DNA from: Folioceros fuciformis
Taxonomy: Eukaryota; Anthocerotophyta; Anthocerotopsida; Anthocerotales
Direction of reading: 5' to 3'
Assembly: GCA_049999805.1 (NCBI GenBank)
Contig: JBNGIO010006317.1
Span: 388,909 to 439,727 of the forward strand
Length of the DNA: 50,819 nucleotides
Shown: positions 1 to 11,600 of the stretch, piece by piece
How the letters are laid out: each line of letters opens with the position of its first letter
Position numbering within the stretch: the first letter of the stretch is position 1
The notes under the pieces: generated by a model
Databases searched by the model: none
The model's input: only the letters and a program-made list of their open reading frames with translations
What the model was told of the DNA's origin: nothing
Program-made: the position numbers and the translations under genes

Positions 1-673
1 TCCTCGGACTCGGCCCCCTTTTATGCTCACGCGCTCACTGGCCGCATTGATCACAGCCGCCCGGCTTCACGTGCTGCCGCCCACCACCCCGACAAGGGCC
101 GGATCCATCGCCCACCACCGTGAAGCTCCGTGGGGGCGATGGAATTCCTGCTCCCCGCTCCCGCGAACGAGCGACGGCAGCGGAGCTTGACTACCCGAGC
201 CGAGCCGAGCCGAGCCGGCTCCACTGGGCCCTCCCCTTACCAAGCTCGCTACCACCAGGGATCGCGAAGTGAATGGGAAAAAGAGGAAGGAAGGGAAGGG
301 AAGGAAGGAAGGAAGCGTGTGCGACACCGAGGCTCTCACTCCTTCTCGGGAGTCAGTGTGTGCTCGGGCCGGGGCTGGGGCAGGGCCAGGAGCTGAGAGG
401 CGCGGGCTGCGGGCTGGAGGACTGGGGCTGTTGCAACTGCACAGTGCAGTCTGCCTGCTGCTCCTCCGCCTCCGCCTGCTGCACCTCCTGCCCCGCACGA
501 GGTACTGCTCCAACCAGTCCAACAGTGCCCGTCCCCCGTCCGCCCGTCCCGTTCCGTCACCCCGCTCCACAGTGTTACTCCACGGATAAATGGCTGCCAA
601 GTTAGCAGCGCCCTAAAGCAGGCGAGCGTGCGGGCATGACCCCTAAATTAAGCCCCACGTCCACTTCCCATGC

Positions 674-695
674 AACGTGACCAGGCTGTCACGTT
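674..695. promoter_or_regulatory. ACGT-core inverted repeat
   Basis: The sequence shows AACGTGAC (674-681), a six-base spacer, and GTCACGTT (688-695), a perfect 8-bp inverted repeat with two ACGT cores. Such cores are the usual half-sites of plant bZIP factors. No gene start was recognised nearby, so a regulatory role is only inferred. Confidence 0.25.
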
Positions 696-1607
696 AAGCC
701 CCTCCATCCCACCACCCCGGGTTCGAACTCGCTCTCTCTCTCGGCCGGCTGCTCCTCTTAGTCCAGTTCAACAGTTGCCTTACCTTGCCTTGTCTTGCCA
801 GTGCCGGTAGGTGGCGGCCCCAATCACGGGCGCCGCTCTGATCCCACGGGTGTCCCGCCCCGCCAGCCCGTGATCGCCAGCCGCTTTTCCTCCCACTTCT
901 TCCCCCGGATTCCGCCCTTACCCTCTCCTGCACCGCCGCGTGGCGCTCCGGTGGTTGCCACCCCTTCGTCGCAGTAAAAGGTGAAAACCTTTTCTTACCT
1001 TCCTCCCCGGCCGCATGACCCATTATGGGGCCTGCGACGCCTTTCCCTCCTGGCCTGCACGCGCGTGGCCTCCTGGCCTCCTCCCTCACCCTGTTTCCCC
1101 ACCACCACTAATCCACACTCTCCATCCATTACAAAACAATTAAACAACACCCATCAATCCACCCAGAAAGAGTCGCAACGACGACGACCCAATCCACCCA
1201 GCAACAGTCAGTCCATGATCGTGTGATTCAATTCCGACACGGTCGGTCTTCTCGCAGCCCACGGCTCTCAGTCTAACTAAGCACAACGTAATCCAAATCC
1301 CAGAAACTGAATTATGTATACCAGATTCAAAGATGTACATACACACACTCGGGGCTGGAGCCCCCCAGCATGCTTGCAGGCTTGCAGCAACCGAGTCCTG
1401 CTTTCGGGAGGCGAGCGAAAGAGAGGAGTAGGCAGCAGGCGGGGCAGGGCAGGGCCAACATGAGCGGCATGGGAGAGAGAGAGAAGAGCGAGGGGAAGGA
1501 GGGGGATTCGGACAGTTCTGCATGCTCATGAACATACACGTCGCTCTCGCGATGCCCAACAACCCAACCACCCCCCACCTCAACCGCACTGGGGCCCAAA
1601 TTCCCAG

Positions 1608-1677
1608 GCTTCCCGAGCTCCCCAAGCTTACCACGCTTCCCGAGCTCCCCAAGCTTACCAAGCTTCCCGAGCTCCCC
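1608..1677. repeat. 27-bp minisatellite, 2.6 copies
   Basis: The unit GCTTCCCGAGCTCCCCAAGC followed by TTACCAM repeats at 1608, 1635 and 1662 (last copy partial). Nothing indicates that it is translated, although the period is a multiple of three. Confidence 0.8.
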
Positions 1678-2100
1678 TCCTCGCCGGCCCCGTTTAGGCT
1701 GCCCGCATCGCACACGGAAAGCTAAAGCGAATTGACATCAAATTTAGACAAAGCAGGGAGGGGGAAGACTGAAGGGTAGACCCGTTGCCGCCCACCTACA
1801 CGTATTACGTGGTTAGTTATCTGGGAGCCATGAGCCATGAGGCATGAGCCATGAGGTCAACGACCGCACGCCAATCGCACCCAGAAAAATGACTGCCGGC
1901 CTGGAACTTGAGAAAACAAAACATCGGTCCCACCGCATGCAAAGCGTGCATGGGCCAATGGACATTGTCTTCCCATTCTCCTCCTCGCTTGCTGCCCCTC
2001 ACCCCCCCCCGCCTTCGACTTTTCCAACCAACCCATCTGATTCTCACTAACGACGAGAACGAGCTTTACTCACTCAACCCGCTCTTCTATGCTTAACGTC

Positions 2101-2952
2101 CAAAGCTGGGCTGCTTAGTTCGGCTCATTGTTTCTTTATGTGGAACGGACATAAGTTCTTGTTCTGGTCGGGACAAATTAGCAGCATGAGTAACAACCAT
2201 ATGCTTCCGGCTAGAACCCCTGACAACATTGTGAAGTTGAACACAAAGCTCTTGTACTCGTTGAAGTATAGTGCAATGCAAATCATGGATAAGCACCATG
2301 ATTTCTGTCCTCTTATGGGGTTGGGTTGTACATCTGAGTCTTCTATATCTCTTTGTCTCTCCTCTTGTAATTCTTCGTTGTGCTCGATGGACAACTCAGT
2401 CTTCAAATCCTCTACTTCCACGACATGGTCTTTGCATCTTTGGCTTTCGTGTGAAAGTACCTCATGAGACATTTTTGTTCACAGTGGTGAACACATTTAT
2501 GATTGGTGTGTGCTGTGTTCATACTAGTAAGCACTAATTTGAATTATTTTGAGTAGCTTAGAATTATGTATGTATATAATTTGTTTATTGAAGTCTACTT
2601 GTACTTAAAGTTTTGATCCTTTGTTGCATGATGTTTTCATTTTTTTTTGAATTGATGTCAATTCGTACACTTCGTTCATGAATCGCTTAGCATTCAAAAT
2701 GACCTTTTGGTGTTTGCAGCATTGAATCGTTTTTGCTTCATACTAATGCCTTTGAACATATGGTAAACTATGACTCTTCATATTTTTACTCATTTATTAA
2801 TATTTTTTAAGGATTCTATGTGAGGAATTCTAAACATCAAAAGCACCTAGTATTCTGAATGACAAACTGATCAAGTTCATGTCACTTCATTATTCAATAA
2901 TCAAAAGATGAGGACCACCAAAGCTACTACTTAAGGGTGGTAGCTTCTAATC
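2101..2952. other. AT-rich insert, no gene identified
   Basis: Base composition drops sharply in G+C compared with both flanks from about 2100 to 3350, as expected for an inserted and decayed mobile element. A minus-strand open frame at 2125-2472 encodes an acidic, coiled-coil-like stretch followed by hydrophobic residues. It resembles no family I know and may be chance. No terminal repeats were found. Confidence 0.35.
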
Positions 2953-2997
2953 TTGCATAGAATTGTGAAAAGTGTTTGGATTAGAGGAGCAGCTACT

Positions 2998-3288
2998 ATG
3001 GATCCACAACCTACTAAGCAAGTTGTGAATTTCATGTGTAATGGATTTTCAAAAGAGATTGATAAGAAACAAATGATTTTAACATGCCCTAAATGTGGTA
3101 AAGAGAGACAACATAGATCAGAGAACCCATGGGAAGATTGGTTGAGTGAACGAGAGAAGAAAAGCCAAGTGAAGAAAAGACTCGAAATCGAATTAGAAGC
3201 TGCAAGAGTTGATCAAGTTATGTTGTCACGGAACATTGAGGCTCTGTGCCACAATATCCAAGAGCTAGTCCATGTTTTGGAACATTAG
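2998..3288 (+). CDS. Small unknown ORF, possible transposon-derived protein
   Basis: From the ATG at 2998 the frame gives about 96 residues; an in-frame GTG/ATG-less extension reaches back to 2953. The product begins MDPQPTKQVV, contains one CPKCGK zinc-knuckle-like pair near residue 36, and ends in a charged, helix-forming segment. It sits in the AT-rich insert. Codon use looks AT-biased like its surroundings, unlike the GC-balanced genes of the window. I do not recognise the family. It may be a fragment of a DNA transposon protein, a spliced gene piece, or a chance frame. No second Cys/His pair completing a zinc finger is visible. Confidence 0.3.
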   Translation: MDPQPTKQVVNFMCNGFSKEIDKKQMILTCPKCGKERQHRSENPWEDWLSEREKKSQVKKRLEIELEAARVDQVMLSRNIEALCHNIQELVHVLEH

Positions 3289-3354
3289 ACTTACTAGAGT
3301 AATAGGTAGACAAAGAGTTCTAGAAGTTTAGAGTGTAAATTGCTGTGACTCATT

Positions 3355-6300
3355 TTGTCTTACATTTGTAAATCAGTTCATGGAAAGAACGTTTTACGGA
3401 TTGAAGGTTTAGGGCTGGGGATTAGGGTTAGGGTTTTGTTCCGTGTTTTCGTCCTTCTTGAATGCAGCAGAGAGACGCTTCAGCCCGGAGATGAGATGCT
3501 TAATGCGTGTGAGAGATGCTCACAAAATCGGCGAGCGTAACGGAACCGGCGATGCGCTTTAAGGTGAAGGCGACTGGTGAGGCATTCCTGGCCTTGAGGC
3601 CTGACGCCTAACGTCCATGGACGAAAGCGAGGGTGGCGACGTCTGTTGGCTACGGAAAAAGGGCGCAGGGAGATGGCCGTTAGGAGGCATGCAAAGGATG
3701 CGCATGAGAGCGATGCCAGTACACACATGAGCGGCATGATGTGGGGCATGGGTAGCCAGCCCACCCGCATGTCGTTGTCGTGGAGGTCGGGCAGCTGGCA
3801 GTGGGCCAAGCATGCATGCATGCGCCGCACGGGTGACCCATCCCAATCGCCCATCGCCAATCGCACATCTCCCATCGCCCGCGTGCTTCCTCTTGCTGCT
3901 CTCCTCCCTGCTGCGTTTCTCATGACTGAGTGAATGGAAGAGTTCCGAGAGAACGAGGTAATGGCTCTCTCTCCTCTCGTGAGTAGGGCAGTCCTTTGGA
4001 TACTCATGAATATGGATGTACATGGCATGAGCCCAGCACACTCACTGGTGGAGGACGGGGCTGGAGCCCTCGTCTCTTGCCACGAGCCCGGCTGGGGTCA
4101 TCGTGATGACCCAGGAGATGGAGGAAGAAGGGGGAAGAGGGTCAAGGACGGGAGAAGAGGAAGGAAGGAGAGGAGCAGGAAGAAGATGGAATTCACATTA
4201 GTTTAGTATAGAGTAATCCCGTGCACAGCATGGAACCTTGTACGCACCGATGAGTGAGAGGGAGGAGGAGGAGGAGGGGCCCGGCACCGCCACAAGCACA
4301 GGCACCGGCAGGGCTCCATGCCAAGCAATCGTGTTGACCAGTACAGACATGGGGGGCTGGGCCAGGGCAGTACATATGCTTTCCCTGTTGCCTTTCCAGG
4401 ACCACTGCCGCCGTGGGGTGGCCATTCATGTGACAATAATGCCCAACCTTTTGTTTCTAGCTCTTTGTTGCTGCACTGTCTCGAGCGAGCCCATGGCTTC
4501 AGATTCCCTGATCCCGCTCACATGGAAGAGAGGAAGCAAGGGAAGGGAACGCGAGGCAATGCCAGGCCAAGCAAAGGATATGTCAATCGGCAGGGTTCAT
4601 GGCGGTGCACGTCAAACGGGTGGAGAGATGAGCTCCACCGGGAAGCTGAGATTATTAGGGCTGGCGCTGGCGCTGGCCTGCAGCTGCACCAGAGGCAGCG
4701 GCAGCTGTGAGCAGTATCCGTGCACCATGTGAGCACACCCCCCCTTTTTCCCGCACATGTAAGTACAGTGCAGCCTAATTCTCAAACATTGTGCACTGGT
4801 GGCAGATTCCTTTCTCCACAGATGTGATGTGCTGGAGGGCCGAGAACGACAAGTCACAAACGCTAAGTTGCGGGTTCCTTACCTGCATCATTGCACTGGA
4901 GGCCTGCCTGCCGGACAAGGATCGGGCCCGGGGCTGTTGTGTTCTGAGCGGGGGCAGGCAGGTCAGGCCAGGCAGGGCCACGCCAGACTCCATAGTCAGG
5001 ACTTTCATCAGCCCAGGCTGCTGCGAAGCAACGCAAAGCAAAGCACGGCAATGCAAAATGACGCCGTCCGGAAAAGAAAGGAGAAAGATGGGTAGTGTTA
5101 ATGGGATATATGCGTGGAAGGCCGTATCCATATCCCATACCAGGGCATTGGGCCCAGGGCTGCTTCTCGGGAGCCGCTCCCCCACCCCCTGACAGATATC
5201 ACCGCCATGCTGCAATCTCGAGACGGATGGGGGAAAAAGAAAGGGCATGGCTGCAAATCCCTCCGTTGCATGGGGCTCTGGCGCCAAGGACAGGACACGC
5301 CACACCACACCAGACCGGACCAGACCACGCCAGACCGACACAAGCAGATTGCAGGACGTGGGATAGTACTTCCACACTTGTGGACTATTTTTAGCATTGA
5401 GCAGTCCGAGGTTTTCTTTCTCGCTGCTGCTCGCAGCGTCTCCCAGAAGAGGAGGAGATTGGAGAAGAGAGGGGGAAGCTGATCATGAGCACTATGGCCC
5501 ATGAGGCGTCTCCCACCCAAATTCCTGCTGCATTGTTGCGAAAGGAAGGATGAAGGTGGGTGATGATGTCGGGGCCACGACTTGCGCCTGCGCTGCCCTC
5601 TTGCATCGAAATCACACAAGCGAACATGCGTTCTGCCTCTACAAATCCACAAGCACATCAGTGAGTACGTGTTGAGGCATACAAACCGCACATGCCAGAT
5701 AGTGATGAAAGCAACCAAACTATATCCTATTGCAACACGCAACGTGCAGATGGCCACATTCACAATGATATCCACAGCACACCGAAGCAGCACTGTGCAC
5801 AGCACAGCACACCAGGGCAAGGGCAAGGGCAAGGGCAAGGGAGCGGCAGCTCGCTGGTGCCCACCGCACACCGCACAGCACTGGTAACTAACGAACATCA
5901 CAGACACAGACACAGACACACACAGGGCCATCATTTTCATTCGGTACCTATGCATCACCTGCCTGTCGTCCTTGGGGAGTAATGATGGATTTGGCAGCGA
6001 TAAGACGGAAGTTTGACTCCCAAGCAAAGCAACAAAGAACACGGATGCAGTAAACGCAAAGGCCCAGTGAGGCATTCGTTACCCAGAATGATGGCTTTCC
6101 GCTCATGTCTTTGTTGTTTGCCGATTTCTGGTGCCGAAAGGTGTTCATTGGATGCATGACCACTCCAGCACTCCGGCACTGCACTGGCCTGCCCTGCCCT
6201 GCCCTACCTGCTGCACCAGTGGCCAGTCGGACTTCCCAGCCCAAGGCATATCCCAACGCTCTCAACAACACCGCCAGGTTCTCACCGCCCTCTAGCACAG

Positions 6301-7806
6301 TGCCCGAAAGTGCTGCAGAATCCCCCCTTCATAATGCCAGGAGGGGGCAACAAGGATACTTGTCAGGGGAAGATTCCTTACACATCAACTCTGCAGTTCC
6401 CCAGTTCGTGCTCCAGCTCCCAGGGGAACAAGACAAAGCTGTACAAAACTATTACAGTACATGCATACAACACACTACCACACTCTCTCCCCTCCGCCTA
6501 GGCCTCACCCCCCTTGCACGGAATTTTTTACTCGCATGCAGATTCTTCATCCGCAGTCTGCATCAGGGAGTGAAAGCAAGGCTTTACTAAACAGTACCCG
6601 CCATTTCTCCTCCTGTCTTCTCTCTCCAGACCGATGACAAGCGGGGAAGAGAGGCAACAAGAGAGAGAGAGAGCAGCTGGCTTGGGTTTTGATGTCACCT
6701 ACATAGTCTAGATACAAGAATAAGAAAAGAAGGATGGAGCCATGTTAGCCTAGTGCTGGCCATGGAAAGTGGGTGCGGGTACAAGTCAACTTCTCATGAG
6801 ATCTCTTGTCGGCTGCCCCTGGCAGCTTTCTGATTTCCAGCCTATTTTCTAATGCCCCAGTGCTCGAGATTCCCCCAACTCTCTGCAACATGAACGGGCA
6901 AACTCTTACAGGCTCACAGGCGCCGGCCGACCCGTCTTGTCATGTTGTTTTCATGCCACAATGCGTCCGTATAGGTGCGGGATTCCGAGGCATGAAGTCC
7001 CAGCGGCACCACCAACATCTCATGTACCCGCTCTAATCTGTGCACTCGGGTCAGTAAGGACTCGGAGACTGCACTGCGTCAGTGACATCGGATGGGACCA
7101 CCTTCGGAAACGTGTGTATCTGTGTCTGACCCAGCGCTGCGGATTGAGAGGAAGCTCTTATTTCATGTTGGATCCGAACCTGCATCCAATCCCAGTGGAA
7201 CCTGCATCACATGCAGACAAAGGAGGCTGAGGAGGACACCTTTACAGGATCCCGCAGCCACTCACACTTGCGCTTGGGAAACACTTATCTTATTCCCAAC
7301 TCGCCTGCATCGGCCACCGACCATTGAAATGCCACCTAAACTCCTGCAGCTCTTCAGCAGAACGTAGCGTACCTTCGCTCACCCTCACCAGATCCACGCG
7401 AGATTTCATTTCGTCAAGAGGGCGCAGGTGCAACAGAGCTCGAGGTGGTCACAAGCTATACATCTTACAAAACGCTACATACAAGCGGACAACAGACCCT
7501 GCAATTGCAGAGATATTGCGCAGTGGTGTACACAAGGCATTTCCACAACTCAAAATTGCTCTGCCAACTTCAAACCTGTGTGGCAACTGCCATCTTATCA
7601 CGTGCGCACTCGAAACGCCATAGATTACATCCTGTACAAGTCTCATCGTCATCCTCTACCAACTCCTCTCGTTTGGCTGATACGGAAGACCACAACCACA
7701 CAGTTACAGGGTCGCACTACATGGTCCACTCTCGTGCTGGCCCCAAGAATGCCCGTGAAAGCAAACGACCGCCACTGCTTCCATCTCACCATCAGGTGCA
7801 CCATGC
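3355..7806. other. Long intergenic region, GC-rich, no supported gene
   Basis: Open frames up to 325 codons exist, for example on the minus strand at 5098-6075. Their translations are low-complexity and mutually overlapping, and they contain no domain. Simple-sequence tracts include GGCAAG at about 5813-5842 and a CACAGA run near 5900. The last few hundred bases (7300-7806) are probably the 3' UTR of the VPS32 gene on the minus strand. A 34-residue secretory-peptide-like ORF at 4628-4732 is listed separately. Confidence 0.5.
4628..4732 (+). CDS. Candidate 34-residue secreted cysteine peptide (speculative)
   Basis: ATG at 4628 and TGA at 4730-4732 enclose 34 codons. The start is MSSTGK, followed by a Leu/Ala hydrophobic core (residues 7-18) like a signal peptide, then a short tail with four cysteines including GSCEQYPCTM. 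There is no known family, no splice evidence and no conserved neighbour. A chance frame in GC-rich DNA is quite possible. Confidence 0.15.
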   Translation: MSSTGKLRLLGLALALACSCTRGSGSCEQYPCTM

Positions 7807-9216
7807 TCACAGAGCCATCTCTTTCTGCAAAACTTCGAGCTCTTCGTCTCCTGAGCTCTCAGCCTCAGCCTTTTGCGGAAGAAGCCTCGTGGGCAGCTGC
7901 GGCGCAGATGCAACTGCAGCTGCAGCCGGTAATGGAGTGGACAGAACCTCCTCCCCCAAATCAGCCCCTTCCAGTTCAAGCAATTCAGCTTCTAACTCAT
8001 CCTGCAATGCCAACCAAATGCAATGAAATTTTCAGTCTTGAGCCCGGAGCAGTGCACACTAGAAGCACCTGGACCTGCTACTACCTCGTCATACTCTGCC
8101 CCAGGCAAGGGACCTGCTAAGGCGTCTTGAATCTGCTTTATGTTGTCTGCCTGTCCGCTGATATCATCAATAGTCTTCTCAACATCATCCATATTCCTGC
8201 AACCACCAAATCAGGCTGCTTCAATCACAAATCTGTTGTGCACATTACCCTTCCCACGTGTTCGGAATACAAAGATCAAAACTAACTTCAGTTAGACATG
8301 AGCAGTGCCCAAAAAAAAAAAAAAAAAAAAAAGCTACACCGCACGCAGGGGGGGTCCATACGTGGCCTTTTGCATATCTTTCATTGCAGAGGCTGCTGTC
8401 CGGAGTGCAGCGACAGTTTCAGTTGTTGCTTTTGCTCCTTCTAGGAGAATCATCTAGGACATTGCCAACTCAAGAGTTTTAAAGCACCCCCAAATACGCC
8501 CTCAACTCAGCAAACCCATTCCAGGGCAACAGATCATACAAGTCACGATAAGAGTCATGCCTATTCGCTCATTCACCTGGAACAGTCATGCCTATTCGCT
8601 CATTCGCACACGATACATGGCGGTCCTACCTGGTCATGAATCCGCAATTGAAAATTCCCAAGCTGTTCGATTTGCACTTCATACATCTTCTTCCTCTTTA
8701 GAAACTGAATGGCAGCTAAATAGGAGAAACCCACCAAGTTCAGAGACAAAATTATCAAAACCTCTGACAAACTCGAAGCAGTGCAACAGCCCTCCCTATT
8801 CACCTTTCTTGTTCTTAGCTCGGGTAGCTTCCCTGGCTTTTTCAACTTGTAGAGCTGCCTTCTTCTGCAGAAAGTGTTCCTTCTTCTCCAACGACTCGAG
8901 AACCTGCACCACCGGGATGGAGTAAAGTCAGTGCCTAACAATCAAACGCTTCCGAATTCTCCTCAATTGTGTGAATGCAGCCCTGTCGCCATCCTTCCCG
9001 TCAATTTCATCCGCGTCTGTCCACAAGAACGGACCCTACACAAATTTCCCCGCCAATCTTCTGCGACTTGCATGAGACACTAATTCCATGTCTCGTCTTC
9101 TCCACCAAATGCTGTTAGCAAGCAACAACTGAGCGCACCTCATTGAGCTTGTCAAGTGTTGCAAGGGTGGAAGATCCCTCGTCATCTTTTTGCTTCCCGA
9201 AAAGCCAACTGAACAT
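7807..9216 (-). CDS. VPS32: ESCRT-III subunit Snf7/VPS32 (CHMP4-type)
   Basis: Six exons on the minus strand join in frame to 220 residues: 9139-9216, 8804-8903, 8630-8715, 8362-8453, 8085-8196 and 7807-8001 (stop TGA). The start MFSWLFGKQK and DKLNEVLESLEKKE lead into the basic helical core. QIEQLGNFQLRIHDQ, EGAKATTETV and DDISGQADNIKQIQDAL follow, all hallmarks of Snf7. The acidic tail contains DELEAELLELEGADL and ends ELEVLQKEMAL, the C-terminal helix used for binding partner proteins. In the family it polymerises on endosomal membranes to drive multivesicular-body formation and membrane scission. Length matches plant VPS32 (about 210-220). All introns are GT-AG; intron 4 carries a run of about 22 T on the coding strand. 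The gene appears intact. Confidence 0.95.
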
Positions 9217-9913
9217 GATGGCGTCCACACTGCTGGTGCTGAAAACTGAAGGCTGCTTGGCATGTCAACCTACGCATGTCCTAGACCAATTACAGCAATG
9301 TCCTTCATGTCTGCACCAGCCACTCCATGGCCCTTTCACAGACAATTCCCAGAAATGTCGAATTCGAGAACAGTCTAGCCTTTCATCAGACAAACTGCTA
9401 CAGCGGTCTATCGACCCCGCAGCGCCTGGATTCTTGAGCAGCAAAGAGGGAACACCAAAAGGAAAATCCTGATTGAAACCAAAAAGGCAACAAGTGCACG
9501 CCACGTCAGGCTCAGGGAGCAGTCAGGTTTGCGGGAGCTTCATGCACGTAGGCTGGCCATGTGACACTGTGAGGTGGTAATTGGGAGCCAGGTGGGCCAG
9601 GTTTGTTTCCATTTCCCAAACCCTAGTTTGCACTTCCTACGTCTCGCGGGGCTCCTTCGGTGAATCAGAGCAGGTGGCTAAGAGACACTATGGGAAAGTG
9701 GAGACATAGTGGGGCAAGCGGCTTGGAGAAACTTCGGGGAGGCGGAAACCCCGGGAAGGAAGCGGGTTTTAGAGACTACGGTGAGACGGAAATCTTAGGC
9801 AGCGGAGCTAGCGGCTGGGAGAGATTACGGGGAGATGGGATTGGGGAGCGAGCGCCAGCATTGACATGACCAGAGTCACCGTAAGAGGAAGCGGAGGATT
9901 TACGTGAACACTG
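9217..9913. other. Upstream region of VPS32, no gene seen
   Basis: This is the presumed promoter and leader of the minus-strand VPS32 gene, followed by a purine-rich stretch (about 9680-9870) with repeated GGGGAGATGG-like motifs. An ORF at 9660-9869 is Gly/Arg rich and has no recognisable domain. Confidence 0.5.
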
Positions 9914-10266
9914 GAGCATGTTGAACTATTGGAGGGGCAGACCGGGTCGTGTGTTGGTTATCTCCCCACGGGATTTGATCCGGCGACGGCAAGCATAGCC
10001 CGCGAGAGAGGCGAGGATCGGCCTCCCTTGATGGCAGTTGGTTTGCAGTTCATACTGCCCAGAAGTTCGAGCAGCCGCAGCAGCAGTTAGTTGCCAGGGC
10101 ATGTGGGAGTGTAGATTTTGTGGGGATGAACGGCAGTGGTGATGCTGCTATCTGGCATCCCTGCAGATATGCACTTGGAGTGTTCAACAAGGATGATGAG
10201 GCGTTGAAGCTGATGCCGGGAGAATGTGTCGTTTGTTTTGTTCCCGTCAAGAGGATGGATGTTTGA
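9914..10266 (+). pseudogene. RPA49-like (RNA polymerase I subunit A49/PAF53) fragment
   Basis: Two adjacent frames carry pieces that resemble the N-terminal half of plant RPA49. One (about 9914-10041) reads EHVELLEGQ and then VGYLPTGFDP. The second (about 10048-10266) reads QKFEQPQQQLVARACGSVDF followed by VGMN, then HPCRYALGVFNK and LKLMPGE before TGA. In the family these segments form the dimerisation module shared with RPA34.5. The two frames cannot be joined by a plausible intron: the only acceptor-like site leaves about 11 bp. No initiator exon precedes them, and an in-frame stop lies just upstream. I therefore read it as a decayed copy. A sequence error or an unrecognised gene structure is the alternative. 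Confidence 0.5.
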
Positions 10267-11600
10267 GAGGAGTAGTCGACAGGAATCTGGTGTGCGACGT
10301 AAAGGCCATCCGTGCAGGTGCAGCTGGAAAGCCTTTGCCTCACTGTGATGCATTAGGTTCTTGGATTGGAGCCAAGAGTGAAAGGCGTGATGTGTAGGCA
10401 TACCAACGGCGATGAATTGAATGACCTAGCAATGACAATGAGATGATGAGCTTCAGATGGAGATGATGACACACTCTCCTTAGTCAGCCTTCGAATGGAA
10501 GGTATACTTGTCGTTTCTCAGTTCTTTCGTATTATACAGAGCTGGAAGTCGGAAGTGCTGTCCCTGTGCCTGTAATCCGACTGTGATGAGACTTTGGTGC
10601 CTAATTAGTTTGCAAACTGAAGGCGTGCCAGGGGCGTGATCAGGGACTCCGCTGTGCTTTAGGAGATTTTACAGCAAAAAATGAAGAATGTCATCCAGCC
10701 TGCTTAGCTGGTCACCAGGAACAAATCACTGCCAAAGGCAAATGCAAAGATGATTGGGAATGTCCCTCCTCATATTTGCTGCCACATGTGTTGTGAACCC
10801 TTATTCTCTCGATTGAGCTAATGTCTTTCAGGAGTGTGTGAGCCTTGATACCAACGAATTGAAGAAGGCTATCGGTAAGGTGCCTGCTGAACACGAGGGG
10901 TTGTGGCGGTACAACGACTACCAAGTCTGTGTTCAATCAGCTTCGCGGGCTCGGAGTGCAGGTGTGGTTGTCTCCCTTGCTTGTGTTCCGTCACCTCTGT
11001 CTTGCTTGTACTGGAGAGCTGCTGGAATTGTTTCGCAGGATGAGGGAAGTTCAGGGTGACGGTGCTCATCCCTTTCAAAGGGGTAGCAAATGTACTTAGC
11101 ACGCTACTGTCTCACAACATGCCGCAACACGGTTGGGGGCGAAATTGTGCAACACCCTTGAGAGGTTACTTGGGGTCATCCCAAGGAGCTGGGTAGTGGG
11201 AGGGAGGAGCCAGCCCACCTCTTGTGGCAGCTAGACTGACTGGAGTGCTGAGAACAGTTGGAGAGCCTTTGCAATCTCGGACCAGCTGGGTCGACGGGCT
11301 TGGAATCTGCCGCCGTTTTTTTAAACGAGTGGCTAATACTGGCCCCCCTCCATTGTAACTGCCCTCGTCTTTCAGGAGTCAAAAGTGATGTGGACCCGAG
11401 GAACAGAGCCGAACGCCCTTGCAACCTGCGGACTGCAGAATCTAAAGACATCGTTAAGTGTGTAAAAACTATGTGATGGTGTACACCCTTCAGGGCCCGA
11501 GGTAGAATCAGAAAACTTACAAGACGACGTTTCGGTCTTCCACGTTCATTTCCTAATACGTATGCATAAAGGCGCACTTCCATTGTAATATGCGCGGTCG
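10267..11600. other. Intergenic, with one exon-like segment at 10831-10926
   Basis: A TTTCAG acceptor near 10831 precedes an open stretch reading ECVSLDTNELKKAIGKV and then HEGLWRYNDYQ. It could be another piece of the RPA49-like remnant or of an unknown gene, but no matching upstream donor was found. The rest shows no coding signal. Confidence 0.3.

Larger units (their letters stand above)
1..2100. other. GC-rich region without a supported gene
   Basis: Several open frames exist on both strands, but they are low-complexity (Arg, Ser and Pro rich), overlap one another, and show no domain or plausible exon chain. Runs of GA/CT and GAAGG suggest promoter or leader DNA rather than protein-coding sequence. 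A palindrome at 674-695 and a 27-bp minisatellite at 1608-1677 are listed separately. The segment could hold the 5' leader of a gene lying outside the window. Confidence 0.5.

Noticed and set aside
67-600. 177-codon open frame on the minus strand
   Set aside because: The product is low-complexity (Arg/Ser/Pro rich), overlaps other frames of similar length, and has no domain. GC-rich DNA readily gives such frames.
5098-6075. 325-codon open frame on the minus strand
   Set aside because: It is long, but the translation has no domain or compositional sign of a real protein, and it crosses simple repeats.
7428-8120. 230-codon plus-strand frame at the VPS32 locus
   Set aside because: It is antisense to the well-supported VPS32 exons and has no domain.
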